Shown in pieces: positions 6,762 through 15,910 of a stretch of 64,000 bases of DNA; positions within the stretch are counted from its first letter, which is position 1, and each line of letters starts with the position of its first letter. This DNA is from Acidobacteriota bacterium. GTDB lineage: Bacteria; Acidobacteriota; Terriglobia; Bryobacterales; Bryobacteraceae. The position numbers were made by a program, and so were the translations under genes. The stretch lies in assembly GCA_947470805.1 (NCBI GenBank), contig CANIVU010000020.1, positions 24,478-88,477 on the forward strand, in the 5' to 3' direction. The notes below the pieces were generated by a model, which saw nothing but the letters and a program-made list of their open reading frames with translations, ran no database searches and had not been told where the DNA came from.

Positions 6762-9730
6762 AACAGGAAGCGCAGCCCTAACTGCATCTGGCGCGGGCCG
6801 CCGAAGCGGTCCGTACCGGGCGCGAAGGTGGGGATCAGCGCGGTGTTGTTCGCGAAGGGGATGCCCGTCAACGGATTGACCGTGGCGCGGGGGAGGCCGA
6901 AGGTGGTCTCGCCGTCGCCGTTGAAGGTCTTGTTGGTAGAGCGGGTGAGGTTGAAGGCTTCCATGGAGAAGTCCAGGCGCATGCGGTCGCCCACCTTGAA
7001 GGACTTGAGCAGGCGCATGTCCCAATCGAAGAAGCCGGGCTGGCGGTAGTCGGCGCGGCCGGCGATCTTGCCGTTGACGATGGGCCGGTCGTTGACCGTG
7101 TTGCCATCGTTCTGGGTGTCTGCCCCGATGACGGGTTTCACAGGGATACCTGTGCGGGCGAAGAGGAGCGTGCTGACGGTGAAGCCCCGGCCGATGTCGT
7201 ACAGGACGTTCAGGTTGCCGTTGTGGCGGATGTCGTTCTTAGCGTAGCTTGCGTCCATGGTGAGGTTGTACGGGTTCAGGCCGCCCTGGCGGTTGAAGTC
7301 GCGCTCGTTGGAGTCGTCGTCGTGGCTGAGGGCGTAGGTGTAGTTGAGGCCCATCTGGAGCCGTTTGCGCATGCGGCGCTGGAGGCTCAGGGAGAAGCCG
7401 TCGTAGCGGGAGTGGGCCACGGATTTGTTGATGTTGATCTGGCCGAGGCCGGGATCGGGCCGGGCGATTCGTGCGGCGAGGCCGCCGAAGATGGGGGCGC
7501 CGGTGGTGGCGTTGGCGCCGGTGGCGGCGACGAGGTTACCGGCGGCATCGGTGGTGGGGAAGACTGGGTTGCCGTTAGGCAGCACGGTGGGCGCGAAGAG
7601 GTTCATGTCCAGGCGGCGCTGCAGGCTCCAGGTGGAGTTGCGGGTGTAGCCGATGGTGACCTTGGTGGTCCGGTCGAGCTCCTGTTCGAGGGCGATGGCG
7701 ACCTGGCCGGAGCGGGGATTGCGGAAGGCCGGGTCGAAGGAGTAAATGCTGTTGATGGGGGTCTTGATGCCGGCCGGGAGAGTACGGAACGGCTGGGGGA
7801 CCTTCAGGTACGTGAGCAGGGTGGGGTCGGTGTTCGTATCGAGGACCAGGGTGTTGAGGCCGTTGTCGGTGAAGACACGCTGCATGAGGTAGGCGGGGGT
7901 GCGGGCGTCGAAGAGGCCGGCGGAGGCGCGGATGACGGTCTTGCCGTTGCCGGCGACGTTGTAGGCGAAGCCCAGGCGGGGCTGCCACATTTTGAGGTCG
8001 TTCGGGATCTGGCCGGTGAGGACGGGGTATTTCGGATTGGGGCTGGTGGGCTGGGGGTTCACCTGTCCATCCCAGCGGAGGCCGGCGGTGAGGACGAGGT
8101 TCTTGGAGACGCGCCAGGAGTCGGTGACGAAGAGGGCGAAGTCCTTCTGCATGGCGTCGTAAAAGCCCTGGGTGCCGTTGGCGGCGATGGACTGCTGGTA
8201 GCGGGCGATCTTCGCGTTATTGCCGGCGACGGCGGCCAGGTAGTCGGCCAGCGTGGAGAACGTATAGGCGCCGCCGTAGTTGGTTTCGCGCTGCTGCTGC
8301 TGGGGGTTGAAGTTGAGGTCGACGCCGAATTTGATGCTATGGTTGCCGCGGTTCCAGGTGACGTTGTCGAGGATCTGGTATCGGGTGGCGTTGTAGATGT
8401 AGGTGCCGTTGCTGGAGCCGCCGAGGGTGCCGAAATCGTTGACGGTGACCTGGGCCAGATCGCTGTTCGGTTTCTGGGTTCGATTGTCGTAGGCCCACTG
8501 GGCGCGGAGTTCGTGGAGCATGTTGGGGCTGACGACGGTGGTGACGGCGGTCTTGAGGCCCTGGCTGGCGCGGTCGAGGATGGTGTTGTTGGTGGAGGCC
8601 TGGTTCGTTTGGCCGCTCTGGCCGCCGAAATTGAGACCGTTCTGCGAGGCGAAAGTGTACTGGAGATTTACCGTCGTGTTTTGGGAGAGGCTGTAGTCGA
8701 GGCGACCGAAGGAGACGAGCGGATTATTCTTCTGGTTGAAAGTTCCCTGCTGGCTGAGGATGTCCTGGGGGATGACGACGTTGCCGGTGGGGGTGTTGAA
8801 TTTGACGGTGTAGGGAATGGTGACGAGGTTCTTTTCGACGGCGCCGAAGAAGAAGAGTTTCTCCTTCTTTATGGGTCCACCGAAGGAGCCGCCGAGCTGG
8901 TTTTGGGCGTTGGCCGAGGAGTCATTGCCGAAGGCGTCGGGAGAGGTGAGTCGGCCGTTGCGATTGGCGTAGAAGGCTTCGCCGTGGAGGTCATTGGAGC
9001 CGGATTTGGTGACGACGTTGACGTAGCCGGCATTGGTGCGGCCGACTTCGGCGGAGGCGCCATCGCGGACGACCTGGAACTCGCGGACGGCGAGTTGGGG
9101 GAAGAAGTAGGCGGATTCGTTGGGGCCGCCGCCGCGCTGGCCGCCCTGGAGGGAGTCGTTGAAATCGACGCCATCGACGGAGATGTTGGAGTTGATGGAA
9201 CGCTGGCCGTTGACGACGATGCCGTAGCGGTTGCCTTCCTGCATGACGTTGGGGGTGAGCTGGATGAACTCGACGAAGTTGCGGCCGCGGATGGGGAGAT
9301 CTTGAATCTGACGCTGGCCGACGGTGGTGGAGTTATTGATGTCGGAGCGGTTGACGATTTCGGCGGTGGCTTCGACGTTAACTTGCGTGGAGACGGATTC
9401 GATGGGGAGGGTGAGGGTGACGGACTTGGTTTCGCCGACGAGGAGTTCGATGGCGGCGGCGCGGGCCTGGCCGAAGCCGGGGGCTGCGGCTTCCAGGGAG
9501 TAGACACCGACGGGGAGGGCGCCGACGCGGAAGTCGCCATCGATATTGGACTGGGCCTTGCGGCGGAGGCCGGTTTGAACGGAGGTTACGGTGATTTGGG
9601 CGGATTCGATAGCCTTGCCGGAGGGATCGAAGACGCGTCCTTCGAGGGCGGACTTGCCCGTTTCAGATTGGCTAAAAGCGAGAGAGCCGGCCAGGAGGCC
9701 GATGGAAAAGACCCAGCGTATAGCGTGCAT
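6758..9730 (-). CDS. TonB-dependent receptor, Oar-like, with carboxypeptidase-regulatory domain
   Basis: 990-aa outer-membrane protein. Signal peptide at about 1-20; a carboxypeptidase D regulatory-like beta-sandwich at about 26-106 (ALEGRVFDPSGKAIESAQIT); a plug region at about 125-240 with DLPIRGRNFVEFIQLTPN and VDGVDFND; then a long beta-barrel ending in the C-terminal phenylalanine of LGLRFLF, as expected for barrel insertion. This architecture is expanded in Solibacter-like acidobacteria and is presumed to import large ligands or oligomers. The ligand is not predictable. It lies tail-to-tail with the sulfatase gene. Confidence 0.9.
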   Translation of the reverse strand: MHAIRWVFSIGLLAGSLAFSQSETGKSALEGRVFDPSGKAIESAQITVTSVQTGLRRKAQSNIDGDFRVGALPVGVYSLEAAAPGFGQARAAAIELLVGETKSVTLTLPIESVSTQVNVEATAEIVNRSDINNSTTVGQRQIQDLPIRGRNFVEFIQLTPNVMQEGNRYGIVVNGQRSINSNISVDGVDFNDSLQGGQRGGGPNESAYFFPQLAVREFQVVRDGASAEVGRTNAGYVNVVTKSGSNDLHGEAFYANRNGRLTSPDAFGNDSSANAQNQLGGSFGGPIKKEKLFFFGAVEKNLVTIPYTVKFNTPTGNVVIPQDILSQQGTFNQKNNPLVSFGRLDYSLSQNTTVNLQYTFASQNGLNFGGQSGQTNQASTNNTILDRASQGLKTAVTTVVSPNMLHELRAQWAYDNRTQKPNSDLAQVTVNDFGTLGGSSNGTYIYNATRYQILDNVTWNRGNHSIKFGVDLNFNPQQQQRETNYGGAYTFSTLADYLAAVAGNNAKIARYQQSIAANGTQGFYDAMQKDFALFVTDSWRVSKNLVLTAGLRWDGQVNPQPTSPNPKYPVLTGQIPNDLKMWQPRLGFAYNVAGNGKTVIRASAGLFDARTPAYLMQRVFTDNGLNTLVLDTNTDPTLLTYLKVPQPFRTLPAGIKTPINSIYSFDPAFRNPRSGQVAIALEQELDRTTKVTIGYTRNSTWSLQRRLDMNLFAPTVLPNGNPVFPTTDAAGNLVAATGANATTGAPIFGGLAARIARPDPGLGQININKSVAHSRYDGFSLSLQRRMRKRLQMGLNYTYALSHDDDSNERDFNRQGGLNPYNLTMDASYAKNDIRHNGNLNVLYDIGRGFTVSTLLFARTGIPVKPVIGADTQNDGNTVNDRPIVNGKIAGRADYRQPGFFDWDMRLLKSFKVGDRMRLDFSMEAFNLTRSTNKTFNGDGETTFGLPRATVNPLTGIPFANNTALIPTFAPGTDRFGGPRQMQLGLRFLF

Positions 9731-9885
9731 GACCTGAGCGTAGCGAGCGCGGGTTTCGACGCCGCTGCAGTTCGGTTTCAGAATGATGTCAGATCAAAAA
9801 AAAGACGGGCGAACGGAGTCGAGTCTCGGTAAAGACCCGGAACCGCTCGCACCGTTTGGTTAGGCGAACGTCGTGTGGCCTGGGG

Positions 9886-10173
9886 CTACTTTTCGGTTGT
9901 GTAGCCGGGGGGCAGGGAAACGCCCTGGCCGAAGAAAAACTGTTCCATTTGGGCAAAGAGGAATTCCTGGGCCTCTTTGGTGCCGAGGTTGAGCCGGTAC
10001 TCGTTCATGAGCATTTTCATGTGCTCAACCCACATCTTCCAGGCGTCTTTGGACACGGTGTCGAAGATGCGCTGGCCCATGGGGTGGGCTTCGAAGGGGT
10101 TCTCATCGAGGCCGGGAAGTTCCTTTTGGAGCTTGGCGCAGAAGACCATGCGGACGGAGGTAGGATCAGGCAT
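9886..10173 (-). CDS. yggX: Probable Fe(2+)-trafficking / oxidative-damage protection protein YggX
   Basis: 95-aa cytoplasmic protein resembling YggX across its length: an N-terminal VFCAKLQKELPGLD with the conserved cysteine at 12, MGQRIFDTVSKDAW, then MLMNEYRLN in the middle and a GYTTEK tail. YggX is small, implicated in iron handling and protection of Fe-S clusters from oxidation. It lies 21 bases downstream of the mechanosensitive channel gene on the same strand and may share its transcript. Confidence 0.88.
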   Translation of the reverse strand: MPDPTSVRMVFCAKLQKELPGLDENPFEAHPMGQRIFDTVSKDAWKMWVEHMKMLMNEYRLNLGTKEAQEFLFAQMEQFFFGQGVSLPPGYTTEK

Positions 10174-10194
10174 AACAGAAACCTCTAGGATACC

Positions 10195-11049
10195 CTACTC
10201 CTCTTCCGATTCGCCTGCGTCTTCGCCGGCTTCGAAGTCTTCCTCTTCGAGTTCGGCGGCGCCGCCGGTGGGGGAGAGGGAGTCCAGATGGGGCAGGAGC
10301 GCGGTGGTTGCGGCGAAGAGGGTGGGCCAGTAGTTATCGGGGTGGGTGTAGGGGCGAATGGCGAGTTTGAGATGGGTGGCGTTGAAAGAGAGGAGTTCGA
10401 CTTCGGGGGCGGGCGATTCGAGGACGCCGGGGGTGGCGGCGAGGGCTTCTTTGCAGGCGAGGAGGAGGGAGGGGAGGTCGGCGTGGCGGTGGGCGGAGCC
10501 GATGAGTTCGATGCGGCGGGTGGGGTTCGAGTGATAGTTGCGGAGGATGGAGCCGAGGACCTTGGAGTTGCCGATGAAGGTGCGGACGTTGTCCTGGGTG
10601 AGGAGGGTGGTGGTGAAGAGGCCGACTTCGGTGATGATGCCGGTGATGCCGGCGGTGGTGACGTGATCGCCGACTTTGAAGGGGCGGAGGACGACGAGGA
10701 AGGCGCCGGCGGCGAAGTTGGAAAGGAGGCCGGACCAGGCGGCGCCGATGGCGAGGCCGGCGCCGGCGATGAAGGCGGCGAAGGAGGCGGTTTCAATGCC
10801 GAGGACGCCCATGAGGACGACGGCGAGGGCGATGTTGAGGGCGACGGCGAGGGTGTTGCGGGCGTAGCCGACGATGGTGTGATCGACTTTCTGTTTTTCG
10901 AGGCGGGCGACGAGGAGGCCGAGGCCGAATTTGATGAAGGCGCGCCCGATGAACCAGACGGCGATGGCGCCGATTAATTTGAGTCCGTACTCGGAGAGGC
11001 GGAGGGCGATGTTATCGAGCAGGGACTTGGCTAAGGGCAGTGCGTCCAT
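10195..11049 (-). CDS. mscS: Small-conductance mechanosensitive channel, MscS family
   Basis: 284-aa inner-membrane channel expected to open on hypo-osmotic shock. Three hydrophobic helices at about 21-43, 62-84 and 89-118; the third is Gly/Ala-rich (IAGAGLAIGAAWSGLLSNFAAG), as in the MscS pore helix, and is followed by the VLRPFKVGDHV linker that marks the beta domain. A soluble alpha/beta region follows, with an unusual strongly acidic tail (about 265-284). The length matches E. coli MscS. Confidence 0.92.
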   Translation of the reverse strand: MDALPLAKSLLDNIALRLSEYGLKLIGAIAVWFIGRAFIKFGLGLLVARLEKQKVDHTIVGYARNTLAVALNIALAVVLMGVLGIETASFAAFIAGAGLAIGAAWSGLLSNFAAGAFLVVLRPFKVGDHVTTAGITGIITEVGLFTTTLLTQDNVRTFIGNSKVLGSILRNYHSNPTRRIELIGSAHRHADLPSLLLACKEALAATPGVLESPAPEVELLSFNATHLKLAIRPYTHPDNYWPTLFAATTALLPHLDSLSPTGGAAELEEEDFEAGEDAGESEEE

Positions 11050-11076
11050 TTGGGGGAGTGTAGCGCAGTTGGAGAA

Positions 11077-13707
11077 CTAGCGGACCGGGAGGCTGACGGA
11101 GTTGCTGCGGGTGATGACGGGAAACACGGGTCTGGGTGGTGTGGTGGCGGGGCACTCGGTGAATTGGATGAAGATGGGGATGTCTCCGGCGGTCATGGCG
11201 GCGGGGAGTTGCACGTTCAACTGGTAGACGCCCGGGATGCCGGGGGTGATACCGGCGTAGAGAACTCTGCCGATATTGAGCGAAGGCGGAACACTGCAGT
11301 AGCCGGTGACAGTTGCCGGGCCGGAGGGCGGGACGCCAGTCGTTGCGGCGGGAGTGACGGGGCCGAGGCCGGTGGCGTAGACGATGATTGTCTCGCCTGG
11401 CGTGGCGGGATTTTGCGGTGTGACGAGGCTAAAGTCCGAGGCATGTTGGATGGTGCCAGCGCCATCGGGGAGGGTGAAGATTCCGGGCGGCGTGATGGCG
11501 GGGAAGGCGTAGGTGGAGACGCCTTTGAAGCGCATTTCCAGGCGGTTGGAGGCGACCGGGAGCGACTGGTAGGGCACCTGTAGATTCACCTGCTGCTGGC
11601 CACCCGCATGGGTGACCGAGAGGATGGGGGCGGGCACTCCGTTGACCAGGATAGAGAGTCCGGTCCCGTCTTCGGTGGCCGGCAGGCCGCGCGCGAAGAG
11701 GCTGGCGAGTCCGCCGGCTTTGGGAAGGCCGGGCTGGTAGGAGGCGGCGTTGACGACGGCGTCGATGGGGATGGGATCGCCGGTGGGGGCGAGTTTCACG
11801 ACGTCGATGCGAGAGGAGGGGCCGCCGATGGGAGCGTTGGCGAACGTGGCCGATGGGTTCAGATCGGGCCCGACGGCGAAGACGTTGCCGGCCGCGTCGA
11901 GGGTGATGGCATCGACGCGGCCATAGCCGAGGTGGGTTGACCAGATGAGGCCGGAGCCGTCGGGCTTGATGGCGGAAACGAACCCGCCACCGGAGTAGGA
12001 CTGCATGGAGTGAAGAGTGGGAACGGGTCCGGAGCCGGCGAGGTAGGGATTGCCGGTGCCGTCGAGGGCGAGGCCGCTGAGGGAAAAGGAGGAATCGCGG
12101 TCGCCGAAGCTGTTGGACCAGATGTAGCGGGAGGCATCGGGCGCAAGGCGACCGATGAAGCCGCCGGTCTCGTTGGTTCCGGCGATGTAGACGGAGCGAT
12201 CGGGTGCGACGGCGATGCCGTTGATGTAGGCACGGCCGGAGCCGGTGGGCATGGCGGTCCAGAGGAGGCGGGAGCCGTCGGGGCTGATCTTGGTGACGAG
12301 GCCGACGGCGGCGAGTTCTTCGAATTCACAGGAGGCGCGGATGGCGCCGGGCGAGGCTTCGAGACCGGAACAATCAGTGAACGAGGAGACGTAGGCGTTA
12401 CCGTCGGGGTCGGCGGCGATGCGGGGGACTGGGTAGCGGGAGCCATTGAGATCAGGGCGGGTGCGGGAGTACGTGCCGAAGACGGTGGTGTAGACGACGG
12501 AGAGGCGTTTGGAATCGACCTTCATGGCGAAGAAGCGGGCGGCGCCGGGGAGAGGGGTTTGGTAGGCGCCGGGAGTGACGGGGAAGCTGGGGCTGATGGT
12601 GGTGCCGGCGATGTAGAGGAAGCCGTCGGGGCCGAGGGTTAGCCCGGTGGCCCGGTCGTCACCGGGGCTGCCGATGAGGGTGGAGGCGAGGAGCGTGCCG
12701 GTGGGGGAGATCTTGGCAACGAAGACATCGAAGCCGCCGGCGGATTGGAGTTGGGCGCCGTCGGGTTTGGGGAAGCTCGCGGCGGCGCCGGCGACGTAGG
12801 CGTTGCCTTCGGCATCGACCACAACGGAGGCGGGAATGGGGGCTTTCCCGTCATAGAGTGGCCACCCAAAATTGTTGCCGGGGTGGCCGAGGTAGGTGGA
12901 ATAGAGGACGGTGGCGCCGGTGGGGGAGATTTTGGTGAGGAAGACGCAGTGATTGTTTTGGCACTGGTTCTGGATGGGTTTGACGAGGGGGATGGAGTTG
13001 GAGATGGACGTGCCGGTAATGTAGACGTTGCCGGTGGGGTCGACGGTGATGCTGGAGGCGAAGTCATCGAGGCGGGGATGGAGCGTGCCGGAGTCATAGG
13101 AGATGCGGCCGCCGAAGCCGGCGGCCCAGATCACTTGGGGGTCGATGATGAGTGGGCGGCTGCGGTCGTAGGCTGCGAGGTGGAAGCCGACGGTTCCGTC
13201 GGGGTGGAGGAGGAAGCCGCCGGGGATGGGTTCGTTTTGTCCTGGTTGGTAGATATGGATGTTGCGGTGGAGGGCACGGCCGTAGGGGGTATCGAGGACG
13301 AGGTCGCCGGCGGGGTTGAGCCACTGGCGAGCGGCGCCGCGGAAGGAGAAGCGGATGAGGGCGGGGTCGGCACCGGGGGTGACGATCCAGTCGTACTCCA
13401 ACTCGCCATCCTTCCAGTAGACGTCGAGGTGGATGCCGGGGAAGAGGGAGGGGTAGCGGAGGCGGGTGAAGTGGCTGCCCGAGGGGTGGGAGCCGATGGG
13501 GCGGGCGGCGGTTGGGAACTCCATTCGAAGGGGTTTGCCATGGGGGAAGTGCATGGTGATGGCGGTGGGGGTGAAGGAGATCGAGTGGTTTGGGCCGCGG
13601 GCGGTGAAGCCGGAGTGGGTGGTGTGTTCAAAATGTGTGGGGCCGTGCCAGGCGGGGGTGGCTTGGAGGAGGGTCGCGAGCAGGATGAAGAGGAGACAGC
13701 GGGGCAT
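11077..13707 (-). CDS. Secreted SBBP beta-propeller protein with TIGR03437 C-terminal domain
   Basis: 876-aa secreted protein starting at MPRCLLFILLATLLQATPA (signal peptide); the longer open frame lacks a sensible leader. The N-terminal third (about 20-200) resembles the domain that precedes SBBP repeats. The middle has many blade-like repeats of the type DFASSITVDPTGNVYITGTS. The last 220 residues (from VVNAASYQPG) match the Solibacter-type TIGR03437 C-terminal domain, with ILVNGVPAPILSV and IIVYATGLGPV. Probably an extracellular binding or surface protein; the ligand is unknown. It is a strong taxonomic marker for Bryobacterales. Confidence 0.87.
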   Translation of the reverse strand: MPRCLLFILLATLLQATPAWHGPTHFEHTTHSGFTARGPNHSISFTPTAITMHFPHGKPLRMEFPTAARPIGSHPSGSHFTRLRYPSLFPGIHLDVYWKDGELEYDWIVTPGADPALIRFSFRGAARQWLNPAGDLVLDTPYGRALHRNIHIYQPGQNEPIPGGFLLHPDGTVGFHLAAYDRSRPLIIDPQVIWAAGFGGRISYDSGTLHPRLDDFASSITVDPTGNVYITGTSISNSIPLVKPIQNQCQNNHCVFLTKISPTGATVLYSTYLGHPGNNFGWPLYDGKAPIPASVVVDAEGNAYVAGAAASFPKPDGAQLQSAGGFDVFVAKISPTGTLLASTLIGSPGDDRATGLTLGPDGFLYIAGTTISPSFPVTPGAYQTPLPGAARFFAMKVDSKRLSVVYTTVFGTYSRTRPDLNGSRYPVPRIAADPDGNAYVSSFTDCSGLEASPGAIRASCEFEELAAVGLVTKISPDGSRLLWTAMPTGSGRAYINGIAVAPDRSVYIAGTNETGGFIGRLAPDASRYIWSNSFGDRDSSFSLSGLALDGTGNPYLAGSGPVPTLHSMQSYSGGGFVSAIKPDGSGLIWSTHLGYGRVDAITLDAAGNVFAVGPDLNPSATFANAPIGGPSSRIDVVKLAPTGDPIPIDAVVNAASYQPGLPKAGGLASLFARGLPATEDGTGLSILVNGVPAPILSVTHAGGQQQVNLQVPYQSLPVASNRLEMRFKGVSTYAFPAITPPGIFTLPDGAGTIQHASDFSLVTPQNPATPGETIIVYATGLGPVTPAATTGVPPSGPATVTGYCSVPPSLNIGRVLYAGITPGIPGVYQLNVQLPAAMTAGDIPIFIQFTECPATTPPRPVFPVITRSNSVSLPVR

Positions 13708-13787
13708 TACGATTGCTGGTCTCAGTATAGGCGGAGTCGGTCCTCGGAGGAATCGCCAGGGGAGCACGGACGATTCCTAAATCACGG

Positions 13788-13823
13788 GGTTTTCCGGTAG
13801 CACGGCTCCCAGGGAAATCTGAG
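13788..13823. repeat. REP-like element, copy A
   Basis: Contains the shared core GGTAGCACGGCTCC preceded by TTTTCC and followed by AGGGAAATC, giving complementary arms around the core. It sits immediately beyond the stop codon of the CocE-like hydrolase (13825). Same family as 15778, 15856, 21355, 21422 and 22070. Confidence 0.8.
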
Positions 13824-13824
13824 G

Positions 13825-15735
13825 CTATTTTTTGATGACGGTTAGGGTGACCGAGGACGGGTATTGCTTCGAGTGGTGGACGGCGTTGCGGGCCACCACG
13901 CCCTTGGCTTCGTCGTAGTTGTTGCCGCCGGTGTTCAGGTTGCGGTCGAAGCGGGGGAAGTTGCTGCTCGATACCTCGATGCGGATGCGGTGGCCGGCGG
14001 CGAAGTAGTTGCTCGTGGTCAGCGGTTGCAGGGTGACCTTGTAGACCTTGCCCGGCTCCATCATGGCGATGGGCTTGTCGTAGCCGTTGCGGTAGCGGAC
14101 GCGCTGGATCGTTTCGTCGAGGTTGAAGGATTTGCCTTCGGGGGTGACGTCGCTCAGTTTTACGGTGAAGTCGGTGTCCTTGGCGTCGGAGGAGACGTAG
14201 AGGGTGACTTCGATGGGGCCGCTGACTTCGACACCTTCCTTCAGGGGTTCGGTGGAATAGACGAGGACGTCGGCGCGGGATTGGATGCGGCGCTGGTCAA
14301 ACGAACCCGCTTGGATGGCGTCGCCGGTGCAGCAGACGTTGCCGCCGTAGGAGGGAACGGGGTTCATGGGATCGTAGACGAAGCGGTCGGGCGTGTCGGC
14401 AGCAGGCGCGGATGGCGTCAGCGTGCCGTCTCCGTAGAGGCTGTTGGCGTGGCCTTCGCTGTTGAGATAGTAGGTCACGGGGGTGGCGCCTTGGGGCGGC
14501 CAGGTTTCGGCGGATTGCCAATTGTTGGAGCCCATGGTGAAGTAGCGGACCTTGGGCATCTTTTCGAGGAGGCCTTTGTTTTCGCCCTTCAGGAAGTGAT
14601 CGAACCAGCCGTAGGTGAGTTCGTCGTAGTCGAGGCGGGCGTCACCCATGGGGCGTTCGCCGACCACGGTTTCCTTGGTCGCGCGTTTGAAGCCGCAGTG
14701 GGCTGTGGGGGCGATGACGGCGTATTGTTGGTTCGCGATTTCGGGACGGGCGGTGCGGCGGACGTAGTTGTAGGCGGCGAGGTTGGGGCCGACGGAGACG
14801 TCGTACCAGGACATGAACCAGAAGCCGGGGATGTTGATGGGCTGGTTGTCGTGCCAGAGGCCGCCCTGGTACCAGGCGGGGTCGTTGGGGGCGCGTTTGA
14901 TCATGGCGCCGCCGGTGGGGACGGGCATGGAGTCGGCGAAGACGCCGTTGGGGCCGTCGACATTTTTGATGATGTCCATGACGGGGAGGTGCTGGAGGGC
15001 TTTGGACCATTCGACCTTCGGCATTTGGGGGGCGAGGTCGAACATTTTGGAGGCGCGGATGAGGTCGGCGCGCTGGGTGTCGGGCGGGAACATGGGGCGG
15101 ACCTGATTTTGTTCACCGTAGAGCCAGGCGATGAAGAGCATCTGGATGGCGCCGCCGCGGTACCAGTTGCCCTGTTCGTAGTAGGGGGCGAAGCGGCCGA
15201 CGCCGGCGCCGAAGCCTTGGGGGATCATCGTGGTGAAGCCGGGGGTGCCGTGGGAGGCGATGGCCATCTGCCATTCTGCGGTGGAGGAGCAGCCGATGGT
15301 GCCGACTTTGCCGTTGGACCAGGGGCGGGAGGAGATCCAGGTGATGGCGTCGTCGCCGTCGGTGAGGGGGGCGCCGAGGATGTCGTAGTTGCCTTCGGAG
15401 AAGAAGTGGCCGCGCTCGTTCATGAGGACGTAGGCGTAGCCGCGTTTGACGGCTTCGAGCGGGGTGGAGAGGTCGCGGGGGGCGGATTCTTTTACGTCCC
15501 ACCAGTTGAAGTTGTAGGGGGTGCGGGAGAAGATGGTGCCGACTTTTTTGGAGGCGTCTTTGGGGCGGTAGACGTCGGTGGCCATGCTTTTGCCGTCACG
15601 CATGGGGACCATCAATTTGCGCTCGACGATGGCGATTTCGTTGAGTTCCTTTTCGATCTCGTTGCGGCGTTCGGGGGAGAGCGGGGTGGGTTGGGCGGCG
15701 ATGGTTAGGGCGAGGAGGAAGAGGACGAAGCGCAT
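13825..15735 (-). CDS. Secreted CocE/NonD-family alpha/beta hydrolase (X-Pro dipeptidyl-peptidase type)
   Basis: 636-aa secreted serine hydrolase. Signal peptide [15 protein letters not shown]; alpha/beta hydrolase core with [16 protein letters not shown] near 43-58 and nucleophile motif TIGCSST around Ser150; a C-terminal jelly-roll-like domain from about 400 ([24 protein letters not shown]), as in cocaine esterase and PepX. The family hydrolyses acyl esters or N-terminal Xaa-Pro amides. The start was placed at MRFVLF because an earlier ATG lacks a leader. No operon partner is evident, and REP-like repeats lie on both sides. Confidence 0.87.
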   Translation of the reverse strand: MRFVLFLLALTIAAQPTPLSPERRNEIEKELNEIAIVERKLMVPMRDGKSMATDVYRPKDASKKVGTIFSRTPYNFNWWDVKESAPRDLSTPLEAVKRGYAYVLMNERGHFFSEGNYDILGAPLTDGDDAITWISSRPWSNGKVGTIGCSSTAEWQMAIASHGTPGFTTMIPQGFGAGVGRFAPYYEQGNWYRGGAIQMLFIAWLYGEQNQVRPMFPPDTQRADLIRASKMFDLAPQMPKVEWSKALQHLPVMDIIKNVDGPNGVFADSMPVPTGGAMIKRAPNDPAWYQGGLWHDNQPINIPGFWFMSWYDVSVGPNLAAYNYVRRTARPEIANQQYAVIAPTAHCGFKRATKETVVGERPMGDARLDYDELTYGWFDHFLKGENKGLLEKMPKVRYFTMGSNNWQSAETWPPQGATPVTYYLNSEGHANSLYGDGTLTPSAPAADTPDRFVYDPMNPVPSYGGNVCCTGDAIQAGSFDQRRIQSRADVLVYSTEPLKEGVEVSGPIEVTLYVSSDAKDTDFTVKLSDVTPEGKSFNLDETIQRVRYRNGYDKPIAMMEPGKVYKVTLQPLTTSNYFAAGHRIRIEVSSSNFPRFDRNLNTGGNNYDEAKGVVARNAVHHSKQYPSSVTLTVIKK

Positions 15736-15777
15736 TGAGGGAAGGATAGCGCAGGTTGGGGGAATTGGGGATTGGGC

Positions 15778-15834
15778 CAGGGAAATCCTCAATTAAGGAC
15801 TTCCCCGGTTACCCGGTACCAAGGGGAAACTGAG
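15778..15834. repeat. REP-like element, copy B (diverged)
   Basis: A diverged copy: arms GGGAAATCC and TTCCCCGG are kept, but the core reads GGTTACCCGGTACC instead of GGTAGCACGGCTCC. It lies upstream of the CocE-like gene start, head-to-tail with copy C. Confidence 0.65.
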
Positions 15835-15855
15835 GGGGAAGACTGGGGGGTGGTC

Positions 15856-15910
15856 GGGGAAATCGGAAATTTCGGATTTCCCCGGTAGCACGGCTCCCAG
15901 GGGAATCCTA
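15856..15910. repeat. REP-like element, copy C
   Basis: The best-preserved inverted structure of the family: 15856-15883 is a near-perfect 28-base palindrome (GGGGAAATC to GATTTCCCC), followed by core GGTAGCACGGCTCC and AGGGGAATCC. Its right end supplies the stop codon (15908-15910) of the TonB receptor on the minus strand. Confidence 0.82.

Noticed and set aside
7223..9832. 869-codon open frame on the plus strand opposite the first TonB receptor
   Set aside because: Extreme Gly/Val/Asp/Glu composition is the mirror image of the receptor codons; no fold or start signal. Same reasoning applies to the long frames opposite the other receptors (16442-19093, 58558-59406) and opposite the SBBP protein (12745-13800).
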